Positions 1-10,700 of a stretch of DNA of 64,000 bases are shown piece by piece. How positions within the stretch are numbered: the first letter of the stretch is position 1; each line of letters starts with the position of its first letter. The position numbers were made by a program, and so were the translations under genes. The notes beneath the pieces were generated by a model, which saw nothing but the letters and a program-made list of their open reading frames with translations, did no database searches and had not been told where the DNA came from. The DNA comes from Carnegiea gigantea (taxonomy: Eukaryota; Streptophyta; Magnoliopsida; Caryophyllales; Cactaceae), in assembly GCA_029747015.1 (NCBI GenBank), contig JAKOGI010002798.1:1-64000 (forward strand), in the 5' to 3' direction.

Positions 1-1812
1 AAAAAATCCAAGCATACTGATTGTTTGTTAACTGCAAGTGAACCAATTTTAAAGGCATCACAGCATGAGTTCAAGGCCTTTAAAGATTGGATATTGAATG
101 TTCAAGAGGAACCCGAGTATGTACTACCTGCTCACCCCATAGCCAAAACACTCCTTGAAAATTTCTGTCATGTATTCCCTGAGGACATCCCAACGGGTTT
201 ACCTCCCAAAAGAGACATCCAACACCACATTGATCTTATCCCTGGTTCCATCCTATCAAACAAACCAGCCTATAGGATGAATCCAAAGGATACTAATGAG
301 ATTCAAAGACAAGTTGCAGAATTGCAGGAAAAGGGCTTGATTCGAGAGTCTTTGAGTCCATGTGCCGTTCCAGCCCTTCTGGTACCAAAGAAGGATGGAG
401 CAATGAGAATGTGTGTTGATAGCAGAGCCATTAACAAAATTACAATCAAGTACAGGTATCCAATATGAGACTTGAAGATATGCTCGATGAGTTATATGGC
501 TCGAAGGTGTTCTCGAAGATTGATCTTCGAAGTGGCTACTACCAGATCAGAATTAGAGAAGGTGATGAATGAAAGACAGCCTTCAAAACCAAAGGTGGCC
601 TCTACGAGTGGTTGGTAATGCCTTTTGGTCTTTCTAATGCACCCAGTACTTTCATGAGACTAATGAATCAGGTGTTTAGACCATACATTGGCAAGTTTGT
701 AGTAGTTTACTTTGATGATATTCTGGTCTACTCTAAGAATGAGCATGAGCATCAGGATCGTCTAACCCAGATTATGCTTGTTTTAGAGCGGGAGAAATTG
801 TATGGTAACCTTAAGAAATGTTCCTTCTTCACTCCTGAAGTTACATTTCTTGGTTATATTGTTACTGAAGCTGGTATCAAAGTTGATGAGGGTAAGGTGG
901 AGGCCATTCGGTCTTGGCCTATACCTAAGAGTATTCATGATGTTAGATCTTTTCATGGTTTAGCTTCATTTTACAGGAGATTCATTCGTGGTTTCAGTAC
1001 CATAATGGCTCCCATGACTGAAGTGATTAAAGGAACATCATTTGTGTGGACTACTAAAGCACAGTCAGCTTTTGAAGATATCAAGGCCAAGCTTACTCAG
1101 GCACCGGTCCTTGCGCTCCCTTGCTTTAGTAAGATATTTGAAGTTGAATGTGATGCCTCCGGTGTAGGTATTGGTGGAGTTCTTACACAAGAAGGTAAAC
1201 CTCTAGCCTTCTTCAGTGAGAAGTTATGTGAGTCCAGAAGAAAATACTCCACTTATGATAAAGAGTTTTATGCTATTGTGAGGTGTTTAGAGCATTGGAG
1301 TCATTATCTCATTGCTAGTGAGTTTATCTTGCATTCTGACCATGAAGCTTTGAAGTATATACAAGGGCAGCATAAATTAAACTCCAGGCATGCTAAGTGG
1401 GTTGAGTTTATGCAGTCATATCATTTCACTATCAAGCACAAGTCAGGTAAACTCAATCAGGGTGCCGATGCTCTATCCAGGAGGTATCTGTTGTTATTTC
1501 AGTTAGATGCTTGCATACTTGGTTTTGAGTATCTAAAGGTTTTGTATGATGATGATGAGGACTTTGGGACATTATATGCTGATTGTTTGAAGCATCCCAA
1601 AGGAGATTTCCATGTCCAGGAGGGTTTTTTATTCAAGGGGACACGACTGTGTGTTCCAAAATGCAGCACTCGAGAGCTATTGATTAGAGAAGTGCATGGA
1701 GGGTCATTAGCCGGGCATTATGGTGAGAACAAGACTGTTATGATGCTAAGAGAACATTACTTTTGGCTGGCTATGGAACGAGACGTACAGGACATACTTA
1801 AGAGATGCGGTA
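1..1812 (+). pseudogene. pol: Element A pol, part 1: RT, RNase H and start of integrase (broken)
   Basis: The frame is open from base 1 and begins in the linker before RT. RT motifs are visible (LVPKKDGAMRMCVDS near 378-425, YFDD near 708-720). RNase H carries LHSDHEALK near 1330, and integrase begins with the HGGSLAGHYG part of its HHCC finger near 1695. The frame breaks near 467-470 by a one-base loss, and a TGA at 570-572 replaces a Trp codon, so RT is dead. After 1812 the open frame runs into the D LTR and is meaningless. The missing integrase continues at 6321. CRM RT-RNase H-INT order is known for this group. Confidence 0.9.
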
Positions 1813-3052
1813 TGATGGAGGTCTGGTGGTCATCCCTCACTTCCAGAATGTTTAGGCAAGAACCAAAAATCAAAAACAAGCCTAGACATCAAAATACACC
1901 ATGCTGCCAGGTCAGATTGCACTTAACCGTGAAATCTGGTTATGGTCACCTAATTTTGGGGTGACTTAATTCCTTGATTTTGGTGTTCTCATAAACCCTA
2001 GGATGTTAGGTTTCTAATAAAACAAGTTTCAGCCTCATTGGAGTTCATTTGCTCATCCAAAATCTATGTTTAATTCAAACTACCCTGAAGACAGTTTACA
2101 TCCAAATTTTACCTGGTTTTGGAGATTACATTTCTTAATCTTCCATGAGGTTTAAGTGTCCAATTTTTGCATCCCTAAAAAGCTTACGATCTTAGCTTTC
2201 ATTTCCAATTGGAATTACCAGATTTGGAGTTCAATTGGTTAGTGAATTAAGCTAATTAGTAAACCTGTGCTGTTTTGGAGTCCAATCTGCACGGTTTTGG
2301 GAATCAGGCTGATTCAAGGGGCAAATGACGTCCAATTGCTATGATTCAAAAAGAAGGGTAATCTAGACATCTTGAGGTTTCCATCCATGTAAGAAACGTA
2401 GCAATTAGTCATCATTTGAAGTGTCAAGCATGCGTTGCAAGTTGAGGCAAAAACCGGCTGACTGACACCCGGTTACTTAGCCTAGTAGTTTTCCTCCTTC
2501 AAGGGGTTTGCTTAAGGTGGAAGACTGCCAACTAGGTCATTTTGAGCTGCTTGATGAACCACCACCCAGCGACTTGTGAAAGAGACACGCGGAGCAAGTG
2601 AAACACCACCATTTTGCAAGCTATCATTCGACCACTCAAGGATGACATGGCACACATGCATTTTTCAGTCCTTTTGAGGTGGCTAGCCATGCACTCTTGC
2701 CTTCTTAGCTGGGAAATTGAGTCATTTACATTCCTTAATGCAAAGGAAAAGGCTTAGGAAGATAAATTAAGTGCTTTGTAATATAGACTTTCAGCTTTGG
2801 TTTGTATTAGCTTAAACCGTGTGTAAGTATGCTTAGCTAGATTAATACCTTTTCTCCCTTAGAGGGAAAGGTTGTATCATGACTTTAGTGGCTATATAAG
2901 GCCGTGTACTTCTCACTTCAAAAAAGCAGATTTTGAGATTTTGAGTTTAAAACTTTGAGAAAAGACTTTGTGTCTTGAGTTTCTCTTAAACACTTAACTT
3001 GCTTATCCTTAATTGTGGCCGATTAAGGTGGTGTTCAAGTCAGTCTTAATCA

Positions 3053-3133
3053 TTGATTAGGTGGTGTATCTTATCCTAATCAAAGGTTAAGAGCCCTAAG
3101 CTAAGTGATTAGTGGTGTATCTTATCTAATCAC
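3053..3133 (+). promoter_or_regulatory. Twin covarying stem-loops in R/U5 of D (5' copy)
   Basis: Stem 1 is TTGATTAGG/CCTAATCAA (3053-3061 with 3075-3083), perfect over 9 bp. Stem 2 is GTGATTAG/CTAATCAC (3105-3112 with 3126-3133), perfect over 8 bp. Both enclose the same 13-base loop, TGGTGTATCTTAT. Other families keep the loop but carry different, still complementary stems. Function is unknown. Confidence 0.75.
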
Positions 3134-3390
3134 AAGACTTAGAACTATCCAAATTCCATTGAATTCACTTAAAGTTCATGAAGTTAGCTTTTGGATTCCT
3201 TAAACCAAAGCTCTCCTTTTTCATGTTCTAATCAGTGAACTTCATTCCTCTCTTCTTTTTTTTCTTTTCATATTCATTTCAAGCTTAATCAAGGCCAAGA
3301 ATTCTTGCTTTGATTCAGTTTTGAGTCCAAACACAAAAACCACTTCAAACCATGAGAAATCACAAATTTAGGCGTGAAAGGCAGAAGATT

Positions 3391-3427
3391 GGCACGGCCA
3401 CACCATGCCCTTAAGCACGACCGTGCC
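3391..3427 (+). promoter_or_regulatory. GC-rich paired-palindrome leader module, D 5' LTR
   Basis: The order is a GGCACGG half-site, a degraded partner (CCATGCC), and then GCACGACCGTGCC. The 3' LTR copy at 6197-6232 keeps the partner as CCGTGCC. It lies about 210 bases before the gag ATG, in the predicted 5' UTR. Its role is unknown; packaging or dimerisation is inference. Confidence 0.7.
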
Positions 3428-3519
3428 TCCCTTGGTTCATGAGTTTTCTACTTGTTTTGGTTGTGTTCTTATTGTAAGTTGGCTTGGGTTGTTCCTACGC
3501 TTGAGACTTACATCATTTT

Positions 3520-3530
3520 TGGTATCAGAG
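3520..3530 (+). promoter_or_regulatory. Primer-binding site of D
   Basis: TGGTATCAGAG lies five bases after the LTR end. It matches the initiator-Met tRNA complement used by many Ty3/gypsy elements. The usual next C is missing compared with H (38349), a one-base change in the tRNA-paired stretch. Confidence 0.85.
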
Positions 3531-3636
3531 AAGTTTAGATCCTTGCCTAAACCCCACGCTCCCAAATTAAATCCGAACACAAATAGCCTACTTACGTTTC
3601 AAATCAATCCATAAAGAACCCTAAACCTCATCCTTC

Positions 3637-4626
3637 ATGCCATCTTCAATGAACTTGGAGAAAGAACTAGCTTTTATTGATATTGCATATGCTTGCTTTG
3701 CAATTCCAAAATTTCGTGGCGAAAAGGAAGAGTTCACAGGTTGGTTATCTAAGGTGGAACGAGTTTTTGCTTGTTGTATCCTTAGTGACCAAGAGAAGTT
3801 CAAAGTGGTTATTTCAAGATTGAGAGGTTGTGCACTTCAGTGGTGGAATAATTACAAGTTTGAGCGAAAAAAGAAAGGAAAAGAGAAGGTGAGAACTTGG
3901 AAGAAATTGAGTAGTAAGTTGAAGGGCTCCTTTTACTCATCCACTTACATGCCCATGAAAGAAAGTATCTCCATTAAGCTCACGGGTTCATTTCCTTCCA
4001 CCCCACAAAAAAAACCAACCTCACAAACGATCTTTCCCCCACAACTTAGGAGGTGTCTCAAGTGCCAAGGGCTTGGACACTTAGCCACGGATTGCCCAAA
4101 CAACAAGGTCATTACCTTGGAAGAAAGGAAAGCCGTGAGAGAGGAGGAAAATCAGGAGGAAAAGAAGATGCAATTGGTGGAAGAACCGAAGGAGGAATTA
4201 GAGGAGATTGAAGAAAAGGCTAATGAGGGAGAGATACTAGTTTTGAAAAGGGATTTGAGTAGTCAAAAGGGAGTTGAAGATGGACTCCTAAACACCTTCA
4301 CTATTTCTGAACAAGGTAAAGGGTTTACCTTGATTCTAGTTCCCATCAAACCCATTCCACTCACCCCCATCCAGGATCTCCCATGCTCAGGTCCTAAACT
4401 TGCTCAATTTACTCCCCCAAAGCAAAATCCAAACCCACCCCCCATCCATTCATTCCAACACCCACTTAAGTTTCACATGGCTGATGTGAGGAATACGAAA
4501 GCAAAGTTTAAACCAAGCTTATTTGAAGAGTTGATCCTTTTTCAGCCTAGTTCACCTTTATTTGCTTTTGGGCAGTATGTCCTTGGTGAATTTGAGGACA
4601 AATTCTTCTCAACAAGGGGAGAATGA
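3637..4626 (+). CDS. gag: D gag-like protein, 329 aa, no pol domains
   Basis: The protein starts MPSSMNLEKE. Residues about 6-95 resemble the capsid part of plant Ty3 gag (WLSKVERVF, LRGCALQWW), and the CCHC knuckle CLKCQGLGHLATDC lies near 138-151. An acidic Glu/Lys-rich stretch and a Pro-rich stretch follow. The region between capsid and knuckle is shorter than in E or K. The frame is intact and its TGA stop is the first three bases of the 3' LTR. The likely role is RNA binding and particle assembly, and it lacks every enzyme. The ATG chosen is the first one after the leader and agrees with F. Confidence 0.85.
   Translation: MPSSMNLEKELAFIDIAYACFAIPKFRGEKEEFTGWLSKVERVFACCILSDQEKFKVVISRLRGCALQWWNNYKFERKKKGKEKVRTWKKLSSKLKGSFYSSTYMPMKESISIKLTGSFPSTPQKKPTSQTIFPPQLRRCLKCQGLGHLATDCPNNKVITLEERKAVREEENQEEKKMQLVEEPKEELEEIEEKANEGEILVLKRDLSSQKGVEDGLLNTFTISEQGKGFTLILVPIKPIPLTPIQDLPCSGPKLAQFTPPKQNPNPPPIHSFQHPLKFHMADVRNTKAKFKPSLFEELILFQPSSPLFAFGQYVLGEFEDKFFSTRGE
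4592..4623 (+). promoter_or_regulatory. Polypurine tract of D with upstream box
   Basis: AACAAGGGGAGAA directly precedes the 3' LTR and would prime plus-strand DNA. About 12 bases upstream is the box TTTGAGGACAAATTC. It recurs before the polypurine tract of most elements in this window, even here, where it is read in a different protein frame. Confidence 0.75.
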
Positions 4627-6320
4627 TGGAGTTCTGGTGGTCATCCCTCACTTCCAGAATGTTTAGGCAAGAACCAAAAATCAAAAACAAGCCTAGACAT
4701 CAAAATACACCATGCTGCCAGGTCAAATTGCACTTAACCGTGAAATCTGGTTATGGTCACCTAATTTTGGGGTGACTTGAGTCCTTAATTTTGGTGTTCT
4801 CATAAACCCTAGGATGTTAGGTTTCTAATAAAACAAGTTTCAGCCTCATTGGAGTTCATTTGGTCATTCAAAATCTATGTTTAAGTCAAACTGCCCTGAA
4901 GACAGTTTACATCCAGATTTTACCCGGTTTTGGAGATTATATTTCTTAATCTTCCATGAGGTTTAAGTGTCCAATTTTTGCATCCTTGAAAATCTTAAGA
5001 TCTTAGCTTTCATTTCCAATTAGAATTACCAGATTTGGAGTTCAATTGGTTAGTGAACTAAGCTAATTAGTAAACCTGTGCTGTTTTGGAGTCAATCTGC
5101 ACGGTTTGGGAAATCAGGGTGATTCAAGGGGTAAATGACGTCCAATTGCTATGATTCAAAAAGGAGGGTAATCTAGACATCTTGAGGTTTCCAACCATGT
5201 AAGAAACGTAGCAATTAGTCATCATTTGAAGTGTCAAGCATGCATTGCAAGTTGAGGCAGAAACCGGCTGACTGACACCCGGTTACTTAGTCTAGTGGTT
5301 TTCCTCCTTCAAGGGGTTTGCTTAAGGTGGAAGACTGCCAACTAGGTCATTTTGAGCTGCTTGATAAGACACCACCCAGCCACTTGTGAGAGAGACACGT
5401 GGAGCAAGTGAAACACCACCATTTTGCAAGCTCTCATTCGACCACTCAAGCATGACATGGCACACATGCATTTTTCAGTCCTTTTAAGGTGGCTAGCCGT
5501 GCACTCTTGCCTTCCTAGCTGGGAAATTGAGTCATTTACATTCCTTAATGCAAAGGAAAAGGCTTAGGAAGATAAATTAAGTGCTTTGTGATATAAACTT
5601 TCAGCTTATGTGTGTTTTAGCTTAAACCGTGTATTATTAAGCATAGGATTAGTTTAATGACTTTCCTTGCCTAGAAGGAAAGCCCTTTTCATGTAATCAC
5701 AAGGCTACATAAGTGCCTTGGCTGCTCTTTTGTAAAACAACAAGCTTGAGTATTGAAATTAAGAAAAGACTTTGTGTCTTGTGTTCCTCTCAAACACTTA
5801 CCTTGCTTATCCTTAATTAGGCCGATTAAGGTGGTGTCCAAGTGAGTCTTAATCATTGATTAGGTGGTGTATCTTACCCTAATCAAAGGTTAAGGGCCCT
5901 AAGCTGAGTGATTAGTGGTGTATCTTATCTAATCACAAGGCTTAGAACTATCTAAATTCCATTGAATTCACTTAAAGTTCATGAAGTTAGCTTTGGGTTC
6001 CTTAAACCAAAGCTCTCCTTTTTTTCATGTTCTAATCAGTGAACTTCATTCCTCTCTTCTTTTTTTTCTTTTCATATTCATTTCAAGCTTAATCAAGGCC
6101 AAGAATTCTTGCTTTGATTCATTTTTGAGCCCAAACACAAAAGCCATCTCAAAAACCGTGAAAATCACAAACTAGGCGTGCTTAGGCAGCAAGTTAGCAC
6201 GGTCACCCCGTGCCCTTGAGCACGGCCGTGCCCCCTTCAGTTCGTGAGTTTTCCACTTGTTTTGGTTGTGTTATTGTTGTAAGTTGGCTTGGGTTGTTCC
6301 TACCCTTGAGACTTACATCA
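4624..6320 (+). repeat. 3' LTR of D
   Basis: This copy starts TGATGGAG, ends TTACATCA and is followed by the CGGTA duplication. It carries the twin stem-loops (5856-5886 and 5908-5936) and the GC-rich module at 6197-6232 (first stem AGCACGG/CCGTGCC, then GCACGGCCGTGCC). It differs from the 5' LTR by scattered substitutions and one divergent patch around 5600-5760. Confidence 0.92.
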
Positions 6321-6325
6321 CGGTA

Positions 6326-6371
6326 CATGTCAGATGGCAAAAAGCCATTCACTACCTCATGGTTTGTATAC
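6326..6371 (+). pseudogene. pol: Element A pol, part 2: 46-bp remnant of the integrase zinc finger
   Basis: Together with the duplicated CGGTA, this short piece encodes the TCQMAK half of the HHCC finger and the residues SHSLPHGLY, exactly where part 1 stopped. It is bounded on the left by D and on the right by the LTR of E. Confidence 0.85.
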
Positions 6372-7484
6372 TGATGGAGACCATCGTGAGAAGCCCAAGG
6401 ACCATCAAGCTCAGCCCAAGGAGGACTCACTCAAGCTTCAAGAAGTCAAGGAAGTTGCCAAACTTTGCCGGAAAATTGGCGTTCATACCCGAAGAGGTAG
6501 TGCCGCCTTCATCCAGAAATTTCTCGCTTTTTGTGTGCACTTTTGGCCTACCTAAAGTGGTCCCACAACTTGAGGCTCCATGTGCTTTTGAAGTTTAAGA
6601 TTTCAGCTTTCAAATAAGCCCAAGTTTGTTTAATTTGGACATCATTTGATTGGGCAAAATATCACTCAAAGATACGTTATGCTGATCCAGTCCGGTCTGA
6701 GATAGGTGCATTGTTTGGGCCATAACTTTCAAACCGCTTATCCAAATTGAGCAAATGAGCCCATTCTGGAAAATAGACTTCCAGGGCTTTCTAACAAGCC
6801 CAAGAACGCGTGATTTGGCCGAGTATTCTAGAAGTTATGCTCTGTTGAAGTTGAGGCAGTTGCAAGGATTAATGCTGGGAATATGAAGAGTCTTCGGTTA
6901 CATATACTTGTGTGGCTGATATTGTGCACGTTTTAGATGCTTCTAGATTGATGTAATCAGCTGCAAAAATCCTAGAATATTCCTTGTAACCTCCCCCACC
7001 CCTTTTATGATGAGTCTTTTCATTTTTCTTAGACTTTTCATTAGCTAGTTTTAATTGTTAGGAGTTATTTGAGTCCTTTGATTGTCTTTTGCTGAGTCTA
7101 TAAAAAGGGGAGGGGCGTGTGAAGCTATTCATTCAGCATTGTAAGAAATTTCCAAAGCAATACAAGTACTTTGAGTGTGTTTCTCAAAAGTGCAACTAAA
7201 TTCCTAGTTCTATATCTTGAATTGTGGCAAATTCAAGTGGTGTTCTAGGTTCTCTTCCTTTTCCAATTGGAGTGATTCCTTGGTTAAGACAAGAGAATTA
7301 GCCCAAGGTCAAGTCATTGAGTGGCTCCGTGAAGGATTATCTCAATTACAAGATCTTGTTCTATTCCTTTTTCTTGTGTAGTGAAATTCTTCATCCATCT
7401 CATCCATCTTTCATTTCTCTTCCCAATTTGGCTTATTTTGAGTTGGAGTTTGATTTGGTTCACTTGCCACCCACATATACATCA
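6372..7484 (+). repeat. 5' LTR of E
   Basis: It starts TGATGGAGACC and ends TATACATCA. The TATA box TATAAAAA is at 7099-7106. An 8-bp hairpin CTTGAATT/AATTCAAG with a six-base loop (7216-7237) lies about 115 bases downstream. Several single-base markers (for example at 6895, 7016 and 7325) match the truncated outer LTR at 14417-15034 rather than the middle LTR at 12098. Confidence 0.92.
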
Positions 7485-7486
7485 AT

Positions 7487-7500
7487 TGGTATCAGAGCCA
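7487..7500 (+). promoter_or_regulatory. Primer-binding site of E
   Basis: TGGTATCAGAGCCA begins two bases after the LTR. It is a full-length match to the initiator-Met tRNA type site. Confidence 0.9.
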
Positions 7501-7632
7501 AGGTTCTTAAGTGACCCACATCACACCCACATACATCCCAAAAAGCAAACAAAGTGACAAACAAAAAAAAAAGCCAAAAAAAAAAAAAAAGAGGCACAAA
7601 CCGGCAAACCCAGTCTCGAAGACCAGAGAAGC

Positions 7633-7743
7633 AGCACGGTGCCCCCGTGCCACCAAGCACGACCGTGCCACGGTAAATTTTCTGCATTTCTTCAAGTCGA
7701 AGCATAGCACGGCCTGCCCGTGCCCCCTTGCACGACCGTGCCA
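7633..7743 (+). promoter_or_regulatory. Two GC-rich paired-palindrome modules in the E leader
   Basis: Module 1 (7633-7670) and module 2 (7706-7743) each hold a stem-loop with AGCACGG/CCGTGCC-type arms followed by GCACGACCGTGCC. Their centres are about 72 bases apart, and the second ends about 40 bases before the gag ATG. An A-rich run at 7560-7591 precedes them, as in E2 and F. Confidence 0.8.
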
Positions 7744-7783
7744 CTTTCCCTACTGCCTATTCTTCCTTCAAAGCATCTCCAAC

Positions 7784-10700
7784 ATGTCTACAAAGTCCAC
7801 AAGAAGCGACCAAGCACGTGTGGAAGAGTTAGAAGCGCAAGTCACCTATCTTCGAACTCAACTTGGGCAACTTTTGGAGGAAAAACGAAGGTGGGTTCAT
7901 AGCCCCACTCCCTCTCATCCTCATGAACCGGTGGTCGAATTGGAAGAAGAAGTCTTTCAATCCCGAGCCAATTCTAGTGACGAAGAAGCCCCAAGGAGAC
8001 GAAGGCAAGGAGGCAATATTGGTGGTGTCCGAATTGACATCCCCGAATTTGAAGGCCAACTTGACCCGGACTTATTTCTCGATTGGTTGCACACCATTGA
8101 GAGGATCTTTGAATATGAGGACATCCCGGAGGACAAGAAGGTAAAACTCGTAGCCCTTAAACTCCGCAAATATGCTTCAATCTGGTGGGCTAACCTTGGA
8201 GCGAAAAGAGCAAGAAATGGGAAAGGAAAAATTAGAACGTGGGCCAAAATGAAAGAAAAGCTTAAGGCCAAGTTTCTTCCCTCTCACTATGTGCAAGACA
8301 ATTATCTCAAGCTCCATCGACTCAAGCAAGGATTCAAGAGTGTGGAAGAATACACTGGGGAGTTTGAACAACTCCTACTCAAATGTGATTTGAGAGAAGA
8401 CGACTCACAAACCTTGGTAAGATACTTAACCGGACTTGATGAGTCTATTGCTCATATTGTTGAGTTGCAACCATATTCATCCCTTGATGACTTGAGTTCT
8501 CTAGCCTACAAGGTAGAGCAACAAAAGAAATCAAAGGGAAAGAGTGTCCTTTCCAAGTCTCTCTCTCGTCCTTACCCCACACAAAAGCCTCCGTACTACC
8601 CTCCTCGTCCACAAAATTCCCCACCATCACAAACCAAAAACACCACTCCAACCCCTCCAAAACCCTCCACACAAGAACCCAAATCAAAGGACAAGGTTCG
8701 TTGCTTTCGGTGCCAAGGTATGGGACACTATGCATCTGAGTGTCCAAACAGGAGGATCGTTTCCCTAGCGGAGTACCAAGAAGCATGTGATGAACATGCC
8801 TATGACGAAGAAGAAGAAGAGCACCGTGAAGAAGGAAGTTTGGAAGAAGTTGAAGAAGGCCCCGATGAAGGAGAATTGCTAGTTATCCGCCGGGCCTTGA
8901 GTGGAATTGCCACTCAAAAGGACATGGAGCAAAGAGAAGCCATTTTTCACACCAGGTGTACCGTAGGAGACAAGGTTTGTTCCCTTATCATTGATGGAGG
9001 TAGTTGTGCTAACGTTGCCTCAAAGACTATGGTGGACAAACTCAAGCTGCAAGTCTCTCCTCGTCCAAATCCCTACACCATACAATGGTTGAATCAAGGC
9101 AAAGGTTTGCAAATTACTCACCGTTGTCTTGTTTCCTTTTCAATTGGGAAAAACTATAAAGATGAGATTTGGTGTGATATAGTCCCCATGGATGCTTGCC
9201 ATATATTATTGGGTAGACCATGGCTTTTTGATAGAAGTGTCATCCATGATGGCCGGATGAACACTTACTCTTTTCTCAAGGACCGTAAGAAAATCACTCT
9301 TACCCCTCTCAAAAGTCCTTCCCCCTCTCAACCAAAAGACAATCCTCATTTGGAAGTCTTCTTTACTACTCTTCTCAAATCTGAGCACCATGAGTATGAG
9401 TCTTTTAAAGACTTGATACTTTTACAAGAAGAGTCTAAGCCACCATCTCCCTCACATCCACTACTCACCCCTCTCCTACAAGCCTATCACCATGTTTTTC
9501 CACAAGAAATTCCACATGGCCTTCCCCCTCCAAGATCTATCCAACACAAGATAGACCTCGTTCCCGGATCCGTACTTCCAAACAAGCCGGCATACCGGAT
9601 GTCTCCAAGCGAAACTCAAGAAGTCCAAAGACAAGTGGATGATCTCTTGTCCAAGGGTTTAATTCGGGAAAGTCTAAGCCCATGTGCCGTGCCCCGCCCT
9701 CCTTGTTCCTAAGAAGGATGGTAGCATGCGTATGTGTGTTGATAGCCGGGCAATAAACAAGATCACTATCAAGTACCGGTATCCTATTCCCCGATTGGAA
9801 GATCTATTGGATGAATTACACGGAGCTGCTATCTTTTCTAAGATTGATCTTAGAAGTGGCTATTACCAGATTCGCATTTTTGAAGGTGATGAATGGAAAA
9901 CCGCCTTTAAGACTAAAGGAGGTTTATATGAGTGGCTTGTAATGCCATTCGGGCTTACTAATGCCCCGAGCACTTTTATGAGACTCATGAACCAAGTTCT
10001 CAAGCCCCTCATTGGAACTTGTGTTGTTGTTTACTTTGATGATATCTTGGTCTATAGTAAGACCGAGGAGGAGCATGCCAAGCATTTGCAATAAGTTTTG
10101 GAGATTCTTTCTCAAGAACAACTTTATGGCAATATGGAGAAATGCTTTTTCTTCACTCCTCAAGTGGTATTCTTGGGTTTCATTGTTTCCGCCCAAGGCC
10201 TCCAAGTTGATGAAAGCAAGATCAAGGCTATTCAAGAGTGGCCAACTCCTACATCCATCACTCAAGTAAGGAGTTTTCATGGCCTAGCCTCATTTTACCG
10301 GAGGTTCATTAGAAATTTCAGCACAATTATGGCTCCTATGACTGAGGTAATTAAAGGCAAAGAGTTTTCATGGAACGAGCAAGCACAACAAGCTTTTGAA
10401 GAGATCAAGAAGAAGCTCACTAGTTCCCCCGTTCTAGCCTTGCCCGACTTTACCAAAGTCTTTGAAGTAGAGTGTGATGCATCCGGGGTAGGAATTGGAG
10501 CTGTCCTATCTCAAGAGAAGAGACCCATTGCCTTTTTCAGTGAGAAGCTCAACGATGCCAAGAAGAAGTACTCCACCTATGACAAGGAGTTTTATGCAAT
10601 CATTAGAGCATTGGAGCATTGGCGTCATTACTTAGTTGGAGGTGAATTCATCCTTCATTCTGACCATGAAGCTCTCAAATACATCCAAGGACAACATAAG

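Larger units (their letters stand above)
1813..3515 (+). repeat. 5' LTR of D
   Basis: This LTR starts TGATGGAG and ends TTACATCA, and it matches 4624-6320 almost end to end. A TATA box (TATATAAG) lies at 2893-2900. Downstream, in the predicted R/U5, come three short hairpins (near 3009-3031, 3053-3083 and 3105-3133) and the GC-rich paired-palindrome module at 3391-3427. The module lies inside the LTR here, whereas in E, F, K, L, M and R it follows the PBS. Confidence 0.92.
1813..6320 (+). mobile_element. Element D: complete non-autonomous gag-only LTR retrotransposon
   Basis: D has two LTRs of about 1.7 kb around only 1.1 kb of internal DNA. It is flanked by the 5-bp duplication CGGTA at 1808-1812 and 6321-6325. 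Internal order is PBS, gag-like frame, polypurine tract. No protease, RT or integrase can be seen, so mobility would require enzymes in trans. It sits inside the integrase gene of A. Similar gag-only partners of CRM elements are known in rice (noaCRR). Whether D depends on an element in this window is inference. Confidence 0.93.

Noticed and set aside
6257..6598. Open frame across the D/A/E junctions as a gene
   Set aside because: It spans three unrelated element ends and exists only by chance.
7487..7500. TGGTATCAGAGC sites as tRNA gene ends
   Set aside because: Each one directly follows an LTR end and lacks any tRNA body. They are primer-binding sites.
7560..7591. A-rich run as a poly(A) tail of a processed pseudogene or LINE
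   Set aside because: The same run occurs at the same leader position in E2 and F, so it belongs to the leader.
7460..7744. Minus-strand open frames across the E leader
   Set aside because: They are shadows of the GC-rich modules and the A-run read backwards. They carry no domain.
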